Source of the DNA: Glaciihabitans sp.
GTDB lineage: Bacteria; Actinomycetota; Actinomycetes; Actinomycetales; Microbacteriaceae
DNA: 64,000 nt
Assembly (NCBI GenBank): GCA_025464095.1
Contig: JAODMF010000001.1
Coordinates: 1 to 64,000 of the forward strand
Direction: 5' to 3'
The notes beneath the pieces were generated by a model that was given only the letters and a program-made list of their open reading frames with translations, was not told where the DNA came from and ran no database searches. Both the position numbers and the translations under genes were made by a program. The first letter of the stretch is position 1; each line of letters begins with the position of its first letter. Shown one piece after another: positions 42,221 to 50,902 of the stretch.

Positions 42221-43454
42221 AGAGCTGGGTTCCACCGCGCTTGCGCGACACCGCGTCAACCGTTGCGGCCAGGATCAGCACGCCACCGGTAACGAGGAAG
42301 TTCACGCCAGCCGGAAGGCCGAGCAGTCCGAGGCCGTTGTCGATGACAGCGATCACGAACGCGCCAATTGCGGCGTGGACGAGGCGACCACGACCACCGA
42401 AGAGGCTGACGCCACCGACGACCGCTGCGGCAACACCGCTCAGGACGATCGCCTTACCGGCACCGGAGTCGACCGACCCGATGCGGCTCGCGTCGAACAC
42501 ACCCGACACCACCGAGAGGGTGGAGCAGAGGATGAACGCCACGATACGAACGGACGCAACCTTGATTCCGGCACGACGTGCGGCCTCGGGGTTGCCGCCG
42601 ACTGCGTAGAGGTGACGGCCGAAGCGCGTGCGGTCGAGCAGGAAGGTTCCAGCCCAGAGCAGCACGAGCGCGATCGGAACCACAATCGGAACACCACTGA
42701 TCGGAAGGATCGATACCGAACGGTCGAGGTTCAGGATGAATACGACGACTCCGCCGCCGATAGCGATCGCCGCGATGCGAATCCACATCAAGGTGACGTG
42801 ACGGTTTGCAACTCCGGCGATGGTACGACGACGACGGTCAAGCAGGGATGTCACGAGCGAGACGATGACCGCGACAACGATCATCAACCAGCCGCCCCAA
42901 ATCGGGAGGTTGTCGTTCATGATGGACAGGATCTGCGGAGTTTCAATGCGGTAAAGACCGCCGTCACCGAGCAGTACGAGCTGCAGGCCCTGGAATCCGA
43001 GGAACAGGCCAAGCGTTACGACAAAGGATGGAACGCCGACCCTCGCGACGAAGTACCCGATGAAGCTACCAATGGCGAGACCGGTCGCGAGGGCTGCGAG
43101 CAGTCCGAGGATCCAGTTCACGTGCATTGTGTTGACCAGCAGCACGAAGACCGCCATGGCGACACCCGAGGTGACACCGGCAGACAGGTCGATCTCGGCG
43201 ATGAGGATGACGAACACCAAAGCCATCGCGAGCATCATCAGTGTCGCCGCCTGCGTGAACAGGTTCGCGAAGTTCAGCTTGGTGAGGAAGTACGGATTCA
43301 GGAACGAGAACAGGATGCTCAGAACGAGAAATCCGCCGATGGCAGGCAGCGAGCCCATGTTGCCATTGCGAACGTTCGCGATGTAGGCCTTGACCTGGTC
43401 CTTGACCGAGCCTTCCTGGCCGGTCCCGATGGGGGTCGACGAAAGGGCGCTCAC
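42210..43454 (-). CDS. Monosaccharide ABC transporter permease (XylH/RbsC family)
   Basis: 414 residues with about ten hydrophobic helices. The conserved EIDLSAG motif (ILIAEIDLSAGVTSGVAM) and the cytoplasmic loop GRHLYAVGGNPEAARRAGI are typical of ribose/xylose-type importers. Its gene overlaps that of the ATPase by 4 bases (GTGA-type). The length and the extra insert between helices resemble XylH of the xylose system. Sugar identity is not proven. Confidence 0.92.
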   Translation of the reverse strand: MSALSSTPIGTGQEGSVKDQVKAYIANVRNGNMGSLPAIGGFLVLSILFSFLNPYFLTKLNFANLFTQAATLMMLAMALVFVILIAEIDLSAGVTSGVAMAVFVLLVNTMHVNWILGLLAALATGLAIGSFIGYFVARVGVPSFVVTLGLFLGFQGLQLVLLGDGGLYRIETPQILSIMNDNLPIWGGWLMIVVAVIVSLVTSLLDRRRRTIAGVANRHVTLMWIRIAAIAIGGGVVVFILNLDRSVSILPISGVPIVVPIALVLLWAGTFLLDRTRFGRHLYAVGGNPEAARRAGIKVASVRIVAFILCSTLSVVSGVFDASRIGSVDSGAGKAIVLSGVAAAVVGGVSLFGGRGRLVHAAIGAFVIAVIDNGLGLLGLPAGVNFLVTGGVLILAATVDAVSRKRGGTQLSRL

Positions 43455-44206
43455 TTCTGGCCTCCGTTGTAGCTCTTCGTGCCGGTGATGTACCCGATCA
43501 CGTCTTCATTGTTTGTCTCGGCGATCGGCACCGAAGCAGCGACCATCTGGCCGAGGTAAAGCACGCTCACGTAGTCCGCAACCTCAAACACGTCGACGAG
43601 GTTGTGGCTGATGAGAATGACAGCGACGCCGGACTCCGCCAGGCGGCGAACGAGGGCGAGTACCTGCTCGGTCTGGGCGACACCGAGGGCTGCGGTCGGC
43701 TCATCGAGGATGACGACCTTGGCCTTCTTGAGAACCGATCGCGCGATCGCGACGGTCTGGCGCTGGCCACCCGAGAGAGAGGACACCTTCTGGCGTACGG
43801 AGGAGACGGTACGAACCGAGAGGCTCCTCAGCGTCTCCGCTGCTTCGCGCTCCATGGTGCCCTCGTTGAGGGTCCCGTTGCTGATCTCTTCGCGCCCCAG
43901 AAACATGTTCTGCACGATGTCGAGGTTCTCGCACAGTGCGAGGTCCTGGTACACGACCTCGATACCGAGTGCGGCTGCCTCACGCGGGGTGTGCAGGGTG
44001 ACTGGCTTGCCCTCGAAGGTCACGACGCCTTCGTCATAGGGCTGAACGCCCGCGAGCCCCTTGATCAGGGTGGACTTGCCGGCTCCGTTGTCTCCGACGA
44101 GAGCGGTGACCTTTCCGGCGTAGGCGGCGAGATTCACGCCCTTGAGAACATCGACCGGGCCGAAGCTCTTTCTCACCCCAGTCAGTTCAATTACTGGCAC
44201 ATCCAT
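43451..44206 (-). CDS. Monosaccharide ABC transporter ATPase, single-domain
   Basis: 251 residues. Walker A GDNGAGKST, signature LSGGQRQTV, Walker B VVILDEPTAALG and switch ISHNLVDV. Only one nucleotide-binding domain is present, in contrast to the two fused domains (about 500 residues) of XylG/RbsA; single-domain versions occur in fructose/xylose-type systems (FrcA-like). ATG 44206 has AAGGAA 6 bases upstream; the 44239 start is less likely. Confidence 0.92.
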   Translation of the reverse strand: MDVPVIELTGVRKSFGPVDVLKGVNLAAYAGKVTALVGDNGAGKSTLIKGLAGVQPYDEGVVTFEGKPVTLHTPREAAALGIEVVYQDLALCENLDIVQNMFLGREEISNGTLNEGTMEREAAETLRSLSVRTVSSVRQKVSSLSGGQRQTVAIARSVLKKAKVVILDEPTAALGVAQTEQVLALVRRLAESGVAVILISHNLVDVFEVADYVSVLYLGQMVAASVPIAETNNEDVIGYITGTKSYNGGQK

Positions 44207-44315
44207 GCCGGGTTCCTTCCGTTGGCGCCGGACATCCATGTCGCGGACGCTCTATTGTGCGTTATTCGCTGCCTAACTAGTGCCCGCCACAGGGCAGGCG
44301 TTTGGACACTGAAAG

Positions 44316-44357
44316 AGGGCTTTGCGCCGACCGGCGAACCCGCCGGCGCAAAGCCCT
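44316..44357 (-). terminator. Intercistronic hairpin between sugar-binding protein and ATPase genes
   Basis: AGGGCTTTGCGCCG (44316-44329) and CGGCGCAAAGCCCT (44344-44357) form a 14-base stem just after the binding-protein stop; on the minus strand a U-rich CTTTC follows. Probably partial termination or 3' stabilisation, giving more binding protein than transporter. Confidence 0.7.
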
Positions 44358-44371
44358 TCAGTTCGTAACTA

Positions 44372-45424
44372 CTACTTGACGCCGTACTTGGCGCAAGCGG
44401 CTGCTACATCGGCGGTGCAGATGTCGGACGCCTTGGCGTTACCGTCGGTGACGACGGTCTCGACCTTGTCGGGTCCAACGAGCTGCGGGGTGACCGCGAT
44501 GTAAGGCGTGCCGTCGGCGAGCTTCTTGTCGACGGTGGGCTTCTCGCCCTTCAGGAGCGAGATAGCAAGGTCAGATGCAGCCTTGGCCTCGAGTGCGAAC
44601 GGCTTGTAGACCGTTGCGGTCTGCTTGCCGAGGAGCACGTTGGCAAGACCGGCGGGCGAAGCGTCCTGGCCGGAGACCGGGATCGTCTTGCCGTTCTTGT
44701 CGAGGACCGAGATGACCGCAGCAGCGTTGGTGTCGTTGGCGACCCAGACTGCGTCGATCTTGCCCTGCTGTGCGGTGTATGCCTGCTCGAAGGCGGTGCC
44801 AGCCTTGGCGCCATCCCACGTGCCGGGGGTGGAGAAGACAGGCTTGATGCCAGCGGCGGCCATGACCTTGTCAGCGCCGTCGTGGAACATCTTCGCGTTG
44901 CCGTCTGCCGGGTCTCCGCCGACGTAGACAACCTTGGCCGTGGCCGGGTTCTTGCCAGCAGCCTTCAGGCCGTCAACGATCGACTGGCCCTCGAGTCCAC
45001 CAACAGCCTCGTTGTCGAAGGAGACGTAGTAGTCAGCTCCGGCGATGGGGCGGTCATACGCGATAACCGGGATGCCCTGCTTCTTGGCCTTGGCAGCAAC
45101 CTGGATGCCAGCGCCGTTGTAGTCGACGAGGATCTCGACACCGCAGCCCTTGGAGAGCTGCTGGTCCGCGATCGTCGCGTACTTCGAGGTGTCGCCCTGA
45201 GCGTTCTGGATGTCCGAAGAGAATCCAGCGGCCTTGAACGCCGCGGCCAGAGCCGGACGGTCGCCGTTTTCCCAACGCGTCGAGGAGACGGCGTCCGGGA
45301 GGATGATGCAGGCGCGCTTTGAGGCGGCCGGTGCGGCGGTGGTGCCGGTGCTGCTACATCCTGCAAGCAGCATTGCCGTGGCGGAAACCGCGACGGCGAT
45401 CGAGATCAATGAAGATTTCTTCAC
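44372..45424 (-). CDS. Sugar ABC transporter substrate-binding lipoprotein
   Basis: 350 residues. Signal peptide with lipobox LLAGC (Cys near residue 22), then a periplasmic-binding type 1 fold: CIILPDAVSSTRWEN, DYNGAGIQVAAKAKKQGIPVIAYDRPI and VWVANDTNAAAV. This D-xylose/ribose/multiple-monosaccharide group pairs with XylH-like permeases. Start GTG 45424, with GGGAG 5 bases upstream. The larger frame to 45478 only adds a non-signal tail. First gene of the sugar operon; no regulator gene is adjacent. Confidence 0.92.
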   Translation of the reverse strand: MKKSSLISIAVAVSATAMLLAGCSSTGTTAAPAASKRACIILPDAVSSTRWENGDRPALAAAFKAAGFSSDIQNAQGDTSKYATIADQQLSKGCGVEILVDYNGAGIQVAAKAKKQGIPVIAYDRPIAGADYYVSFDNEAVGGLEGQSIVDGLKAAGKNPATAKVVYVGGDPADGNAKMFHDGADKVMAAAGIKPVFSTPGTWDGAKAGTAFEQAYTAQQGKIDAVWVANDTNAAAVISVLDKNGKTIPVSGQDASPAGLANVLLGKQTATVYKPFALEAKAASDLAISLLKGEKPTVDKKLADGTPYIAVTPQLVGPDKVETVVTDGNAKASDICTADVAAACAKYGVK

Positions 45425-45650
45425 GTCACTCCCTTTCTGTGATGTGAGGCAGAACTCCTCAAGTACCCCCGTCGGCATTGATCAGGGGCAGGAGAATCAT
45501 GGCTGAGTTAAAGACTTGAAGGTAGCGAATACAGCAAATTCGCGATAACGCTTTGGTAACGAGTGCGAAATTGCCTGAAAATCAGCGCTTTCCGGCAGTC
45601 GGCGGAGAACCGTCCCTCCACTGCCTGAACGCGGGGCATGAATTTAGGGG
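45425..45650. other. Intergenic region upstream of the sugar operon
   Basis: 226 bases, AT-richer than surroundings (45500-45590). It should carry the sugar operon promoter on the minus strand. TAACG occurs twice (in GATAACGCTTTGGTAACG, 45545-45562), a possible regulator half-site. No gene seen. Confidence 0.5.
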
Positions 45651-46145
45651 CTAGAACCTGCGAGTAAATGGCAGCGGTTTGCGCATCCGAATCAGCAGAA
45701 TCAGCGGGAACAGGACGTAAGGACCGTTGTAGAGCAGGAACCCTACGGGATTTGGCGTGCGCTCCCCGGGACCGCCGAAGAATTCGACGCCGAAGATCGG
45801 GATCGCGGTGAGGCTGATGATCATCGTGGCGTAGATGACCGCGAACAGCTGGATGCGGTTCCACCCGCGGACCAACGACACGATCAGGATGACGTAGAAC
45901 GGCAGGTAGACGAACGCGGAGGTGCCGCTGATCATCCGAAGCCAGAGCGGCTCGGACATATACAACGGGTCGTACTGCGAGGAGTAAGTGTAGTTCCACT
46001 GAGCGAGGATGTTGGTGGTCGTCGCCGTCTGCGGAATCCCGAGTCCCTCAATCGAGTCGCTGATGATGCAGGTCACAATGAAGACCGAAAAGATCACGAT
46101 GAACGCGATGTCGATCGGGCGCTGGCGAAGCGGAAGATTTTTCAT
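45651..46145 (-). CDS. Four-helix membrane protein, EXPERA/TMEM97-like
   Basis: 164 residues with four hydrophobic helices. The order of features follows the EXPERA family (TMEM97, emopamil-binding protein): a first helix ending near IISD, a loop with YDPLYMSEPLWLR, a helix starting LPFYVILI, VIYATMIISLTAIPIF, and YNGPYVLFPLILLIRMR. In eukaryotes the family binds sterols or isomerises them; the bacterial role is unknown. It is co-directional with hisN and the septum-formation lipoprotein, 9 bases downstream of the latter, so probably in the same operon. Confidence 0.7.
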   Translation of the reverse strand: MKNLPLRQRPIDIAFIVIFSVFIVTCIISDSIEGLGIPQTATTTNILAQWNYTYSSQYDPLYMSEPLWLRMISGTSAFVYLPFYVILIVSLVRGWNRIQLFAVIYATMIISLTAIPIFGVEFFGGPGERTPNPVGFLLYNGPYVLFPLILLIRMRKPLPFTRRF

Positions 46146-46154
46146 GCGCTCAGG

Positions 46155-46619
46155 TTATCGATCCGCGCCCCGAAGGGAAGCCGTCGAGGTCGTCGGGTTT
46201 CCTGCCGCATCCAGTTCGAGAATTGTGCACATCACCTCGCGGTCGTCCCGTTGGGTCCAGCTCGCCTCCGTGGGGAAGTACCACGAGACGTCGAGCAACT
46301 TCGAGTCGTTGTAGTCGATGCCTGCGAACTCGGCGAACCGGGCGACGCAGAACTTCTGCGCAGCGTCGTGAACGGTCGCGTCTCCCGGGAAGGCGTCGCC
46401 TTTCAGCCGCGTTGTCGCGAACGCTTCCGCGTTGTGCACTCGGGAGCAGTCGACCCGGGTGATGTGCGCGACGGTGCCAGCGAAATTGCCATCGCGAACG
46501 CAGTCGCCGACCATCAGTGCGTAGGGGTCGATCGTGGCGACGGGTGCTGGCGGGAGAGTGGGCGCACAGCCGCCGAGACCGACGGATGCCAGCGCCAGCA
46601 CCAGCAGGGCGCGCTTCAC
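46155..46619 (-). CDS. Septum-formation-domain lipoprotein
   Basis: 154 residues. Lipobox LGGC (Cys18) after a short signal peptide. The mature part fits the actinobacterial septum-formation family: GDCVRDGNFAGTVAHITRVDCSRVHNAEAFATT, with paired cysteines and the C..H.AE motif, and later FCVARFAEFAG. GTG 46619 overlaps the hisN stop by 4 bases. Confidence 0.85.
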   Translation of the reverse strand: MKRALLVLALASVGLGGCAPTLPPAPVATIDPYALMVGDCVRDGNFAGTVAHITRVDCSRVHNAEAFATTRLKGDAFPGDATVHDAAQKFCVARFAEFAGIDYNDSKLLDVSWYFPTEASWTQRDDREVMCTILELDAAGNPTTSTASLRGADR

Positions 46620-47425
46620 GCGCGCGGGCTCACGATCTGCCGAACCGCGTCGTGCAGCAGCGCGTTGGTTGCCAGGGCGCTCCCGTGCCAGGGGCCGGTC
46701 TCACCCGTGATGGCGGTGAACCGGCCGCCGGCCTCCTCGATGATCGGGATGAGCGCGGCCATGTCGTACGGCTTGAGGTCGTACTCGCTGACGATGTCGA
46801 TCGCACCCTCCGCGAGCAACATGTAGGCCCACATGTCGCCGATGGCGCGGGATCGGCCGACCGCGCGGTTGAGGGCGACGACCTCGTCCAGGTGGCCAGC
46901 CTCATCCCAGCCCTGAAGGCTGTTGTAGCTCAGTGTCGCGTCGGCCAGCTCGCTGACCCCGCTCACCCTCAGGGGCCGCGGCTCGCCGTTGTGCGCCTGC
47001 ATTTCGTGAGTCTCCGTCCATGCACCGTGCCCGCGCGCTGCCCACCAGCGCTGACCGAGCGCGGGGGAGGAGACGACGCCGACGACGGGCTCACCGTGGA
47101 TGGCGAGGGAGATCAGCGTGCCCCAGATCGGCACGCCGCGCATGAAGTTCGCAGTGCCATCGATCGGGTCGATGATCCACTGCCGGTCCGAGCTGCCCTG
47201 CGTCCCGTACTCCTCGCCGAGGATGGAGTCGTGGGGGCGGGCCGCCTCGATCCCGCTGCGGATGCTGCGTTCGACCGCCTGGTCGGCATCCGTCACGGGC
47301 GTGCGGTCCGGTTTGGTGGTGACGACGAGATCGAGGGAGCGAAAGCGATCCAACGAAATCAGGTCGGCGTCGTGGGCGAGGGCGAGGGCGAGGCTCAGGT
47401 CGTCAGTGAAGGTGTAATCGGGCAC
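46616..47425 (-). CDS. hisN: Histidinol-phosphatase, inositol monophosphatase family
   Basis: 269 residues. Metal-binding motifs: GEEYG, WIIDPIDGTANF and the C-terminal SEYDLKPYDMAALIPIIEEAGG. In actinobacteria this monophosphatase next to rsgA and aroA is the HisN histidinol-phosphatase (last phosphate step in histidine synthesis); other IMPase-type phosphatases cannot be fully excluded. Confidence 0.85.
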   Translation of the reverse strand: MPDYTFTDDLSLALALAHDADLISLDRFRSLDLVVTTKPDRTPVTDADQAVERSIRSGIEAARPHDSILGEEYGTQGSSDRQWIIDPIDGTANFMRGVPIWGTLISLAIHGEPVVGVVSSPALGQRWWAARGHGAWTETHEMQAHNGEPRPLRVSGVSELADATLSYNSLQGWDEAGHLDEVVALNRAVGRSRAIGDMWAYMLLAEGAIDIVSEYDLKPYDMAALIPIIEEAGGRFTAITGETGPWHGSALATNALLHDAVRQIVSPRA

Positions 47426-47460
47426 GGATCAAGGCTACTCAGCCGATGCACGCGCACGGG

Positions 47461-48489
47461 TCAAGCGAGGGTCGCGAGCAACCTCTGCAGCGAGTCGAGG
47501 CGTTGTCGCCCGATCTCGCCGAGCTCGCCCGACTGGGCGGCGAGCACGAGCGCGCACTCGTCTTCGATCGGCAGGTGAGTGCACCCGCGCGGGCAGTTCT
47601 CGGCAATGAGCGCGAGTTCGCCGAAAGACTTCAGGATGTTGTCCGGGTTCACGTGACCGAGGCCGAAGGATCGCACGCCGGGGGTGTCGACGATCCACCC
47701 GGTCCCGATCCGCAGTGAGACAGTGGACGACGAGGTGTGCCGCCCGCGCCCGGTCACGTCGTTCACGCGACCGATCGCTCGACCAGCGTCGGGCAGGAGG
47801 GCATTCACCAGGGTGGACTTGCCCACGCCCGAGTGTCCGACGAACACGGTCGTGTGGCCCTGCAACGCCGCGCGCAGCTCGTCGAGCGGGAAGTCGTCGC
47901 TGCGGCTGCGGAACACCCGCAGTTCGAGACCGGCGAAATTCGCGAGGAACGGCGCCGGGTCTTCGAGGTCGGTCTTGGTGATGACCAGAAGGGGAGTGAT
48001 CCCCGCATCGAAAGCGGCCACGAGGTAGCGGTCGACGAGGCGGGGCCGGGGCTCCGGGTTGGCCGCCGCGACGACGATGAGCATCTGGTCGGCGTTGGCG
48101 ACGATGACGCGTTCCACGGCATCCGTGTCATCTGCGCTCCTGCGCAGGAGCGTGCTGCGGTCCTGCACGCGCACGATCCGGGAGAGGCTGCCCTCGTCGC
48201 CGGACGTGTCGCCCACAATGTCGACCCAGTCGCCGGTGACAACAGAATTGCGCTTCAGCTCCCGAGCCTTCGTGGCGATGATCTGGCGTTCCTCAGCAGT
48301 GTTCTCCGCAATCCATACGCCGTAGCGACCACGGTCGACGCTGGACACGCGACCGGATACGGCGTCGCTGTGGTCTGGCCTCGTTTTCGTCCGCGGCTTG
48401 TTCCCTTTCGGGTTCGGCCGAACCTTTACAGCCGACTCGTCGTATTCGTCATACTCGTCGTCTTCGTCGACATCGGTCAGCCAGCTCAT
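47461..48489 (-). CDS. rsgA: Ribosome small subunit-dependent GTPase
   Basis: 342 residues. OB-fold at about 40-110, then a circularly permuted GTPase domain (G4 TKTD, G1 GHSGVGKST, G3 DTPGV) and a zinc finger (ENCPRGCTHLPIEDEC). Assists maturation of the 30S subunit. A strongly acidic N-terminus (DVDEDDEYDEYDE) is unusual but common in related genomes. ATG 48489 is directly after the aroA stop. Confidence 0.95.
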   Translation of the reverse strand: MSWLTDVDEDDEYDEYDESAVKVRPNPKGNKPRTKTRPDHSDAVSGRVSSVDRGRYGVWIAENTAEERQIIATKARELKRNSVVTGDWVDIVGDTSGDEGSLSRIVRVQDRSTLLRRSADDTDAVERVIVANADQMLIVVAAANPEPRPRLVDRYLVAAFDAGITPLLVITKTDLEDPAPFLANFAGLELRVFRSRSDDFPLDELRAALQGHTTVFVGHSGVGKSTLVNALLPDAGRAIGRVNDVTGRGRHTSSSTVSLRIGTGWIVDTPGVRSFGLGHVNPDNILKSFGELALIAENCPRGCTHLPIEDECALVLAAQSGELGEIGRQRLDSLQRLLATLA

Positions 48490-49872
48490 CTACGAGTATT
48501 CAGCCGGAGTGGATGGCGCGGCCAGAACGCCCAGCCGGTCGGTCCAGAGCTCTGCGAACTGCGGCATGGTCTTTGCGGTGGTTGCAACGTCATCGAGCTC
48601 CACACCGGGAACGGCCAGCCCGACGATTGCGCCGGCGGTCGCCATCCGGTGGTCGGCGTAGCAGTGCCAGAGCCCGCCGTGCAGCGGGGCCGGCCGGATG
48701 ACGAGGCCGTCATCCGTCTCCGTCACGTCGCCGCCGAGGCCGTTGATCTCGGACGCGAGTGCCGCGAGCCGGTCGGTCTCATGGCCGCGCAGGTGTGCGA
48801 TGCCGGTCAGCACGGTGTCGCTGTCGGCGAGCGCAGCGATCGCAGCCACGGTCGGGGCGAGCTCGCTTGCCTCATCCAGTTCGATGCCGTGGATCGCGCC
48901 GGTGCCCGTCACGGTCAGGCTGCCATCGGCGCGGGTGACCTGGCCGCCCATGCGCTCCAGAATGTCGGCCATCTGGGCGCCGACCTGCGTGGTTTCGGCC
49001 GGCCAGCCGGTGATCGTCACGGAGCCGCCGGCAACCAGTGCGGCGGCGAGAAACGGTCCCGCGTTGGACAGGTCGGGTTCGATGTCCACGTCGAGGGCCT
49101 GGATCTCGGCCGGCGGCACGATCCACACCCCGGGTTCGGGCGTCTCGACGGTGACGCCGCGGGCGGCGAGGGTATCGATGGTCATTTCGATGTGGGGCAG
49201 GCTCGGAAGGGTCGCGCCGGTGTGGCGCAGGGTAAGGCCGTTCACGAAGCGGGGCGCGACGAGCAGCAGCCCGGAGACGAACTGGCTCGATGCCGACGCG
49301 TCTATCTCCAGGTCGCCGCCAGCGACGGCGCCGGTGCCGTACAGGCTGAACGGTAGGGCCCCGCGTCCGTCGTCGCTCACGTCGACGCCGAGGGCGCGGA
49401 GTGCGTCGATGGTTGTTCGCATCGGGCGCCTGCGCGCGGCCTCGTCCCCGTCGAACGCGACGGGCCCGAGGGCAAGGGCGGCAAGGGGCGGCAGAAAACG
49501 CATGACGGTGCCGGCCAGGCCGCAATCGATCGATACTCCACCTTCGAGTTCGGCGGGAGTAACGAGCAGGTCTGGTCCGTACTCGCCAGCACCAGCGACC
49601 TCCTCGATCGAGACATTCAGCGCCCGCAGCGCCTCGATCATGAGCGCGGTGTCCCGGGAGTGCAGCGGCGCTCGCAGCAGTGAGGGCCCATTCGCGAGCG
49701 CGGCGAGCACGAGCTCGCGATTGGTCAGACTCTTCGATCCGGGCAGCTGCAGCGTCGCGGAGAGCGGCCCGCGCGCGACCGGGGCAGCCCACGGTCCGCT
49801 GACGGTATCCCTCACCGGGGCGTCGTCACCGTATGGATTGAATTGGGGCTGCTGGATCTTCGAAATCGCCAT
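48490..49872 (-). CDS. aroA: 3-phosphoshikimate 1-carboxyvinyltransferase (EPSP synthase)
   Basis: 460 residues, full length. Joins PEP to shikimate-3-phosphate in aromatic amino-acid synthesis. Seen: [17 protein letters not shown], the [16 protein letters not shown] loop (the glyphosate/PEP site), [14 protein letters not shown], and the C-terminal [13 protein letters not shown]. The gene starts the aroA-rsgA-hisN unit, and is divergent from sigH. A minus-strand TACTCT -10 (plus-strand AGAGTA, 49881-49886) is 8 bases from the start. Confidence 0.96.
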   Translation of the reverse strand: MAISKIQQPQFNPYGDDAPVRDTVSGPWAAPVARGPLSATLQLPGSKSLTNRELVLAALANGPSLLRAPLHSRDTALMIEALRALNVSIEEVAGAGEYGPDLLVTPAELEGGVSIDCGLAGTVMRFLPPLAALALGPVAFDGDEAARRRPMRTTIDALRALGVDVSDDGRGALPFSLYGTGAVAGGDLEIDASASSQFVSGLLLVAPRFVNGLTLRHTGATLPSLPHIEMTIDTLAARGVTVETPEPGVWIVPPAEIQALDVDIEPDLSNAGPFLAAALVAGGSVTITGWPAETTQVGAQMADILERMGGQVTRADGSLTVTGTGAIHGIELDEASELAPTVAAIAALADSDTVLTGIAHLRGHETDRLAALASEINGLGGDVTETDDGLVIRPAPLHGGLWHCYADHRMATAGAIVGLAVPGVELDDVATTAKTMPQFAELWTDRLGVLAAPSTPAEYS

Positions 49873-49880
49873 CGGTAATT

Positions 49881-49886
49881 AGAGTA
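49881..49886 (-). promoter_or_regulatory. Candidate -10 box TACTCT of aroA
   Basis: Minus-strand TACTCT is separated from ATG 49872 by 8 bases, consistent with a near-leaderless aroA transcript. It lies 25 bases from the sigH promoter on the other strand. Confidence 0.45.
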
Positions 49887-49910
49887 ACGGGCCTGATTGT
49901 GCGGCGCTTC

Positions 49911-49936
49911 GGAATAGGCATCCCCCGTGTTCGGTT
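49911..49936 (+). promoter_or_regulatory. Sigma-R/SigH-type autoregulatory promoter
   Basis: GGAAT (49911-49915), exactly 18 bases, then GTT (49934-49936): a perfect match to the GGAAT-N18-GTT consensus used by SigR/SigH. Position upstream of sigH supports autoregulation under thiol-oxidative stress. Confidence 0.8.
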
Positions 49937-50022
49937 GCACCCTGTGTCGGCCCGCGACAGGAAGGGAGGCCGCGGAGTGATCACGCTCGAAAGCCCCTCA
50001 GCCGCGTCCGTGTCCAGCGACC

Positions 50023-50028
50023 TACAAT
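50023..50028 (+). promoter_or_regulatory. Candidate housekeeping -10 box TACAAT of sigH
   Basis: TACAAT ends 8 bases before ATG 50037. It would give a (nearly) leaderless transcript for the shorter SigH form. Confidence 0.5.
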
Positions 50029-50036
50029 TGGCGCTG

Positions 50037-50651
50037 ATGACTGACACAACTGAGGACGACGTCCAGCCCGCGGATCCGCGTGCCCTTTTCGAAGAGCAGG
50101 CCATTCCGTTCATGGACCAGCTGTATGCCGCGGCGATGCGCCTCACGCGCAATCCGGCGGATGCCGCAGACCTCGTGCAGGAAACGTTCGTGAAGGCGTT
50201 CCAGGCGTTCGGGCAGTTCCAGCAGGGAACGAACCTCAAGGCCTGGCTGTATCGCATTCAGACGAACACGTTCATCAACAACTATCGCAAGAACCAGCGG
50301 AACCCCTACCAGGGCACCATCGACGACCTCGAGGACTGGCAGCTGGGCAATGCAGAGTCGGTGACACAGTCGTCATCGACACGTTCGGCCGAGGCCGAAG
50401 CGATCGACCATCTCCCGGATTCCGCGGTTAAGGATGCGCTACAGGCCATCCCCGAGGACTTTCGCATGGCCGTCTACTTCGCCGACGTCGAAGGCTTCTC
50501 CTACCAGGAGATCGCCGACATCATGAAAACCCCTGTTGGCACCGTCATGAGCCGCCTGCACCGCGGCCGACGGATGCTGCGGGAGAGTCTTGCTGATTAC
50601 GCGCGTGAGCGGGGCATTGTCGCCGCGCCCGCCACAAGGAGTACACAATGA
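50037..50651 (+). CDS. sigH: ECF sigma factor SigH/SigR (redox stress)
   Basis: 204 residues from ATG 50037. Region 2 is [30 protein letters not shown] followed by [27 protein letters not shown]; region 4 is [30 protein letters not shown]. The match to actinobacterial SigH/SigR is very close. An upstream in-frame GTG at 49977, with GGGAGG 7 bases before it, would add 20 residues. It overlaps the anti-sigma gene by 4 bases and is preceded by a consensus SigR promoter, so positive autoregulation is expected. Confidence 0.95.
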   Translation: MTDTTEDDVQPADPRALFEEQAIPFMDQLYAAAMRLTRNPADAADLVQETFVKAFQAFGQFQQGTNLKAWLYRIQTNTFINNYRKNQRNPYQGTIDDLEDWQLGNAESVTQSSSTRSAEAEAIDHLPDSAVKDALQAIPEDFRMAVYFADVEGFSYQEIADIMKTPVGTVMSRLHRGRRMLRESLADYARERGIVAAPATRSTQ

Positions 50652-50884
50652 CCGACTGCGGATGCGACAAGGCGAAGGCCGAACTCGAGGAGTACCTGCA
50701 CCGTGAGGTGAGCGATGAGGACTTCGCTGACATTACGGACCACCTGGCGACCTGCGAGGACTGCACCTCCGAGCACCTCGTCGGGCTCGTTCTCACCGAG
50801 AAGGTGCGAAAGGCGTGCCAGGAGAAGGCTCCCGACGAGCTTCGGGTCGCCGTACTCGGCCGCCTGAGCCAACTGCAGCCGTAG
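50648..50884 (+). CDS. Zinc-containing redox anti-sigma factor (RshA/RsrA type)
   Basis: 78 residues. The ZAS motif H-x3-C-x2-C is at His32-Cys36-Cys39 (DHLATCEDC); Cys6 lies 26 residues before His32, the same spacing as the redox Cys11 to His37 of RsrA as I recall it. Oxidation would release zinc and free SigH. ATG 50648 overlaps the sigH stop (ATGA), ensuring balanced synthesis. Confidence 0.9.
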   Translation: MTDCGCDKAKAELEEYLHREVSDEDFADITDHLATCEDCTSEHLVGLVLTEKVRKACQEKAPDELRVAVLGRLSQLQP

Positions 50885-50902
50885 CGGCTGTCCCCGCGAC
50901 AG

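Noticed and set aside
42183..43472. 429-codon plus-strand ORF antisense to the sugar permease
   Set aside because: Composition (Asp/Glu/His/Arg-rich, no family pattern) is that of a shadow of the permease gene, which has clear transporter motifs.
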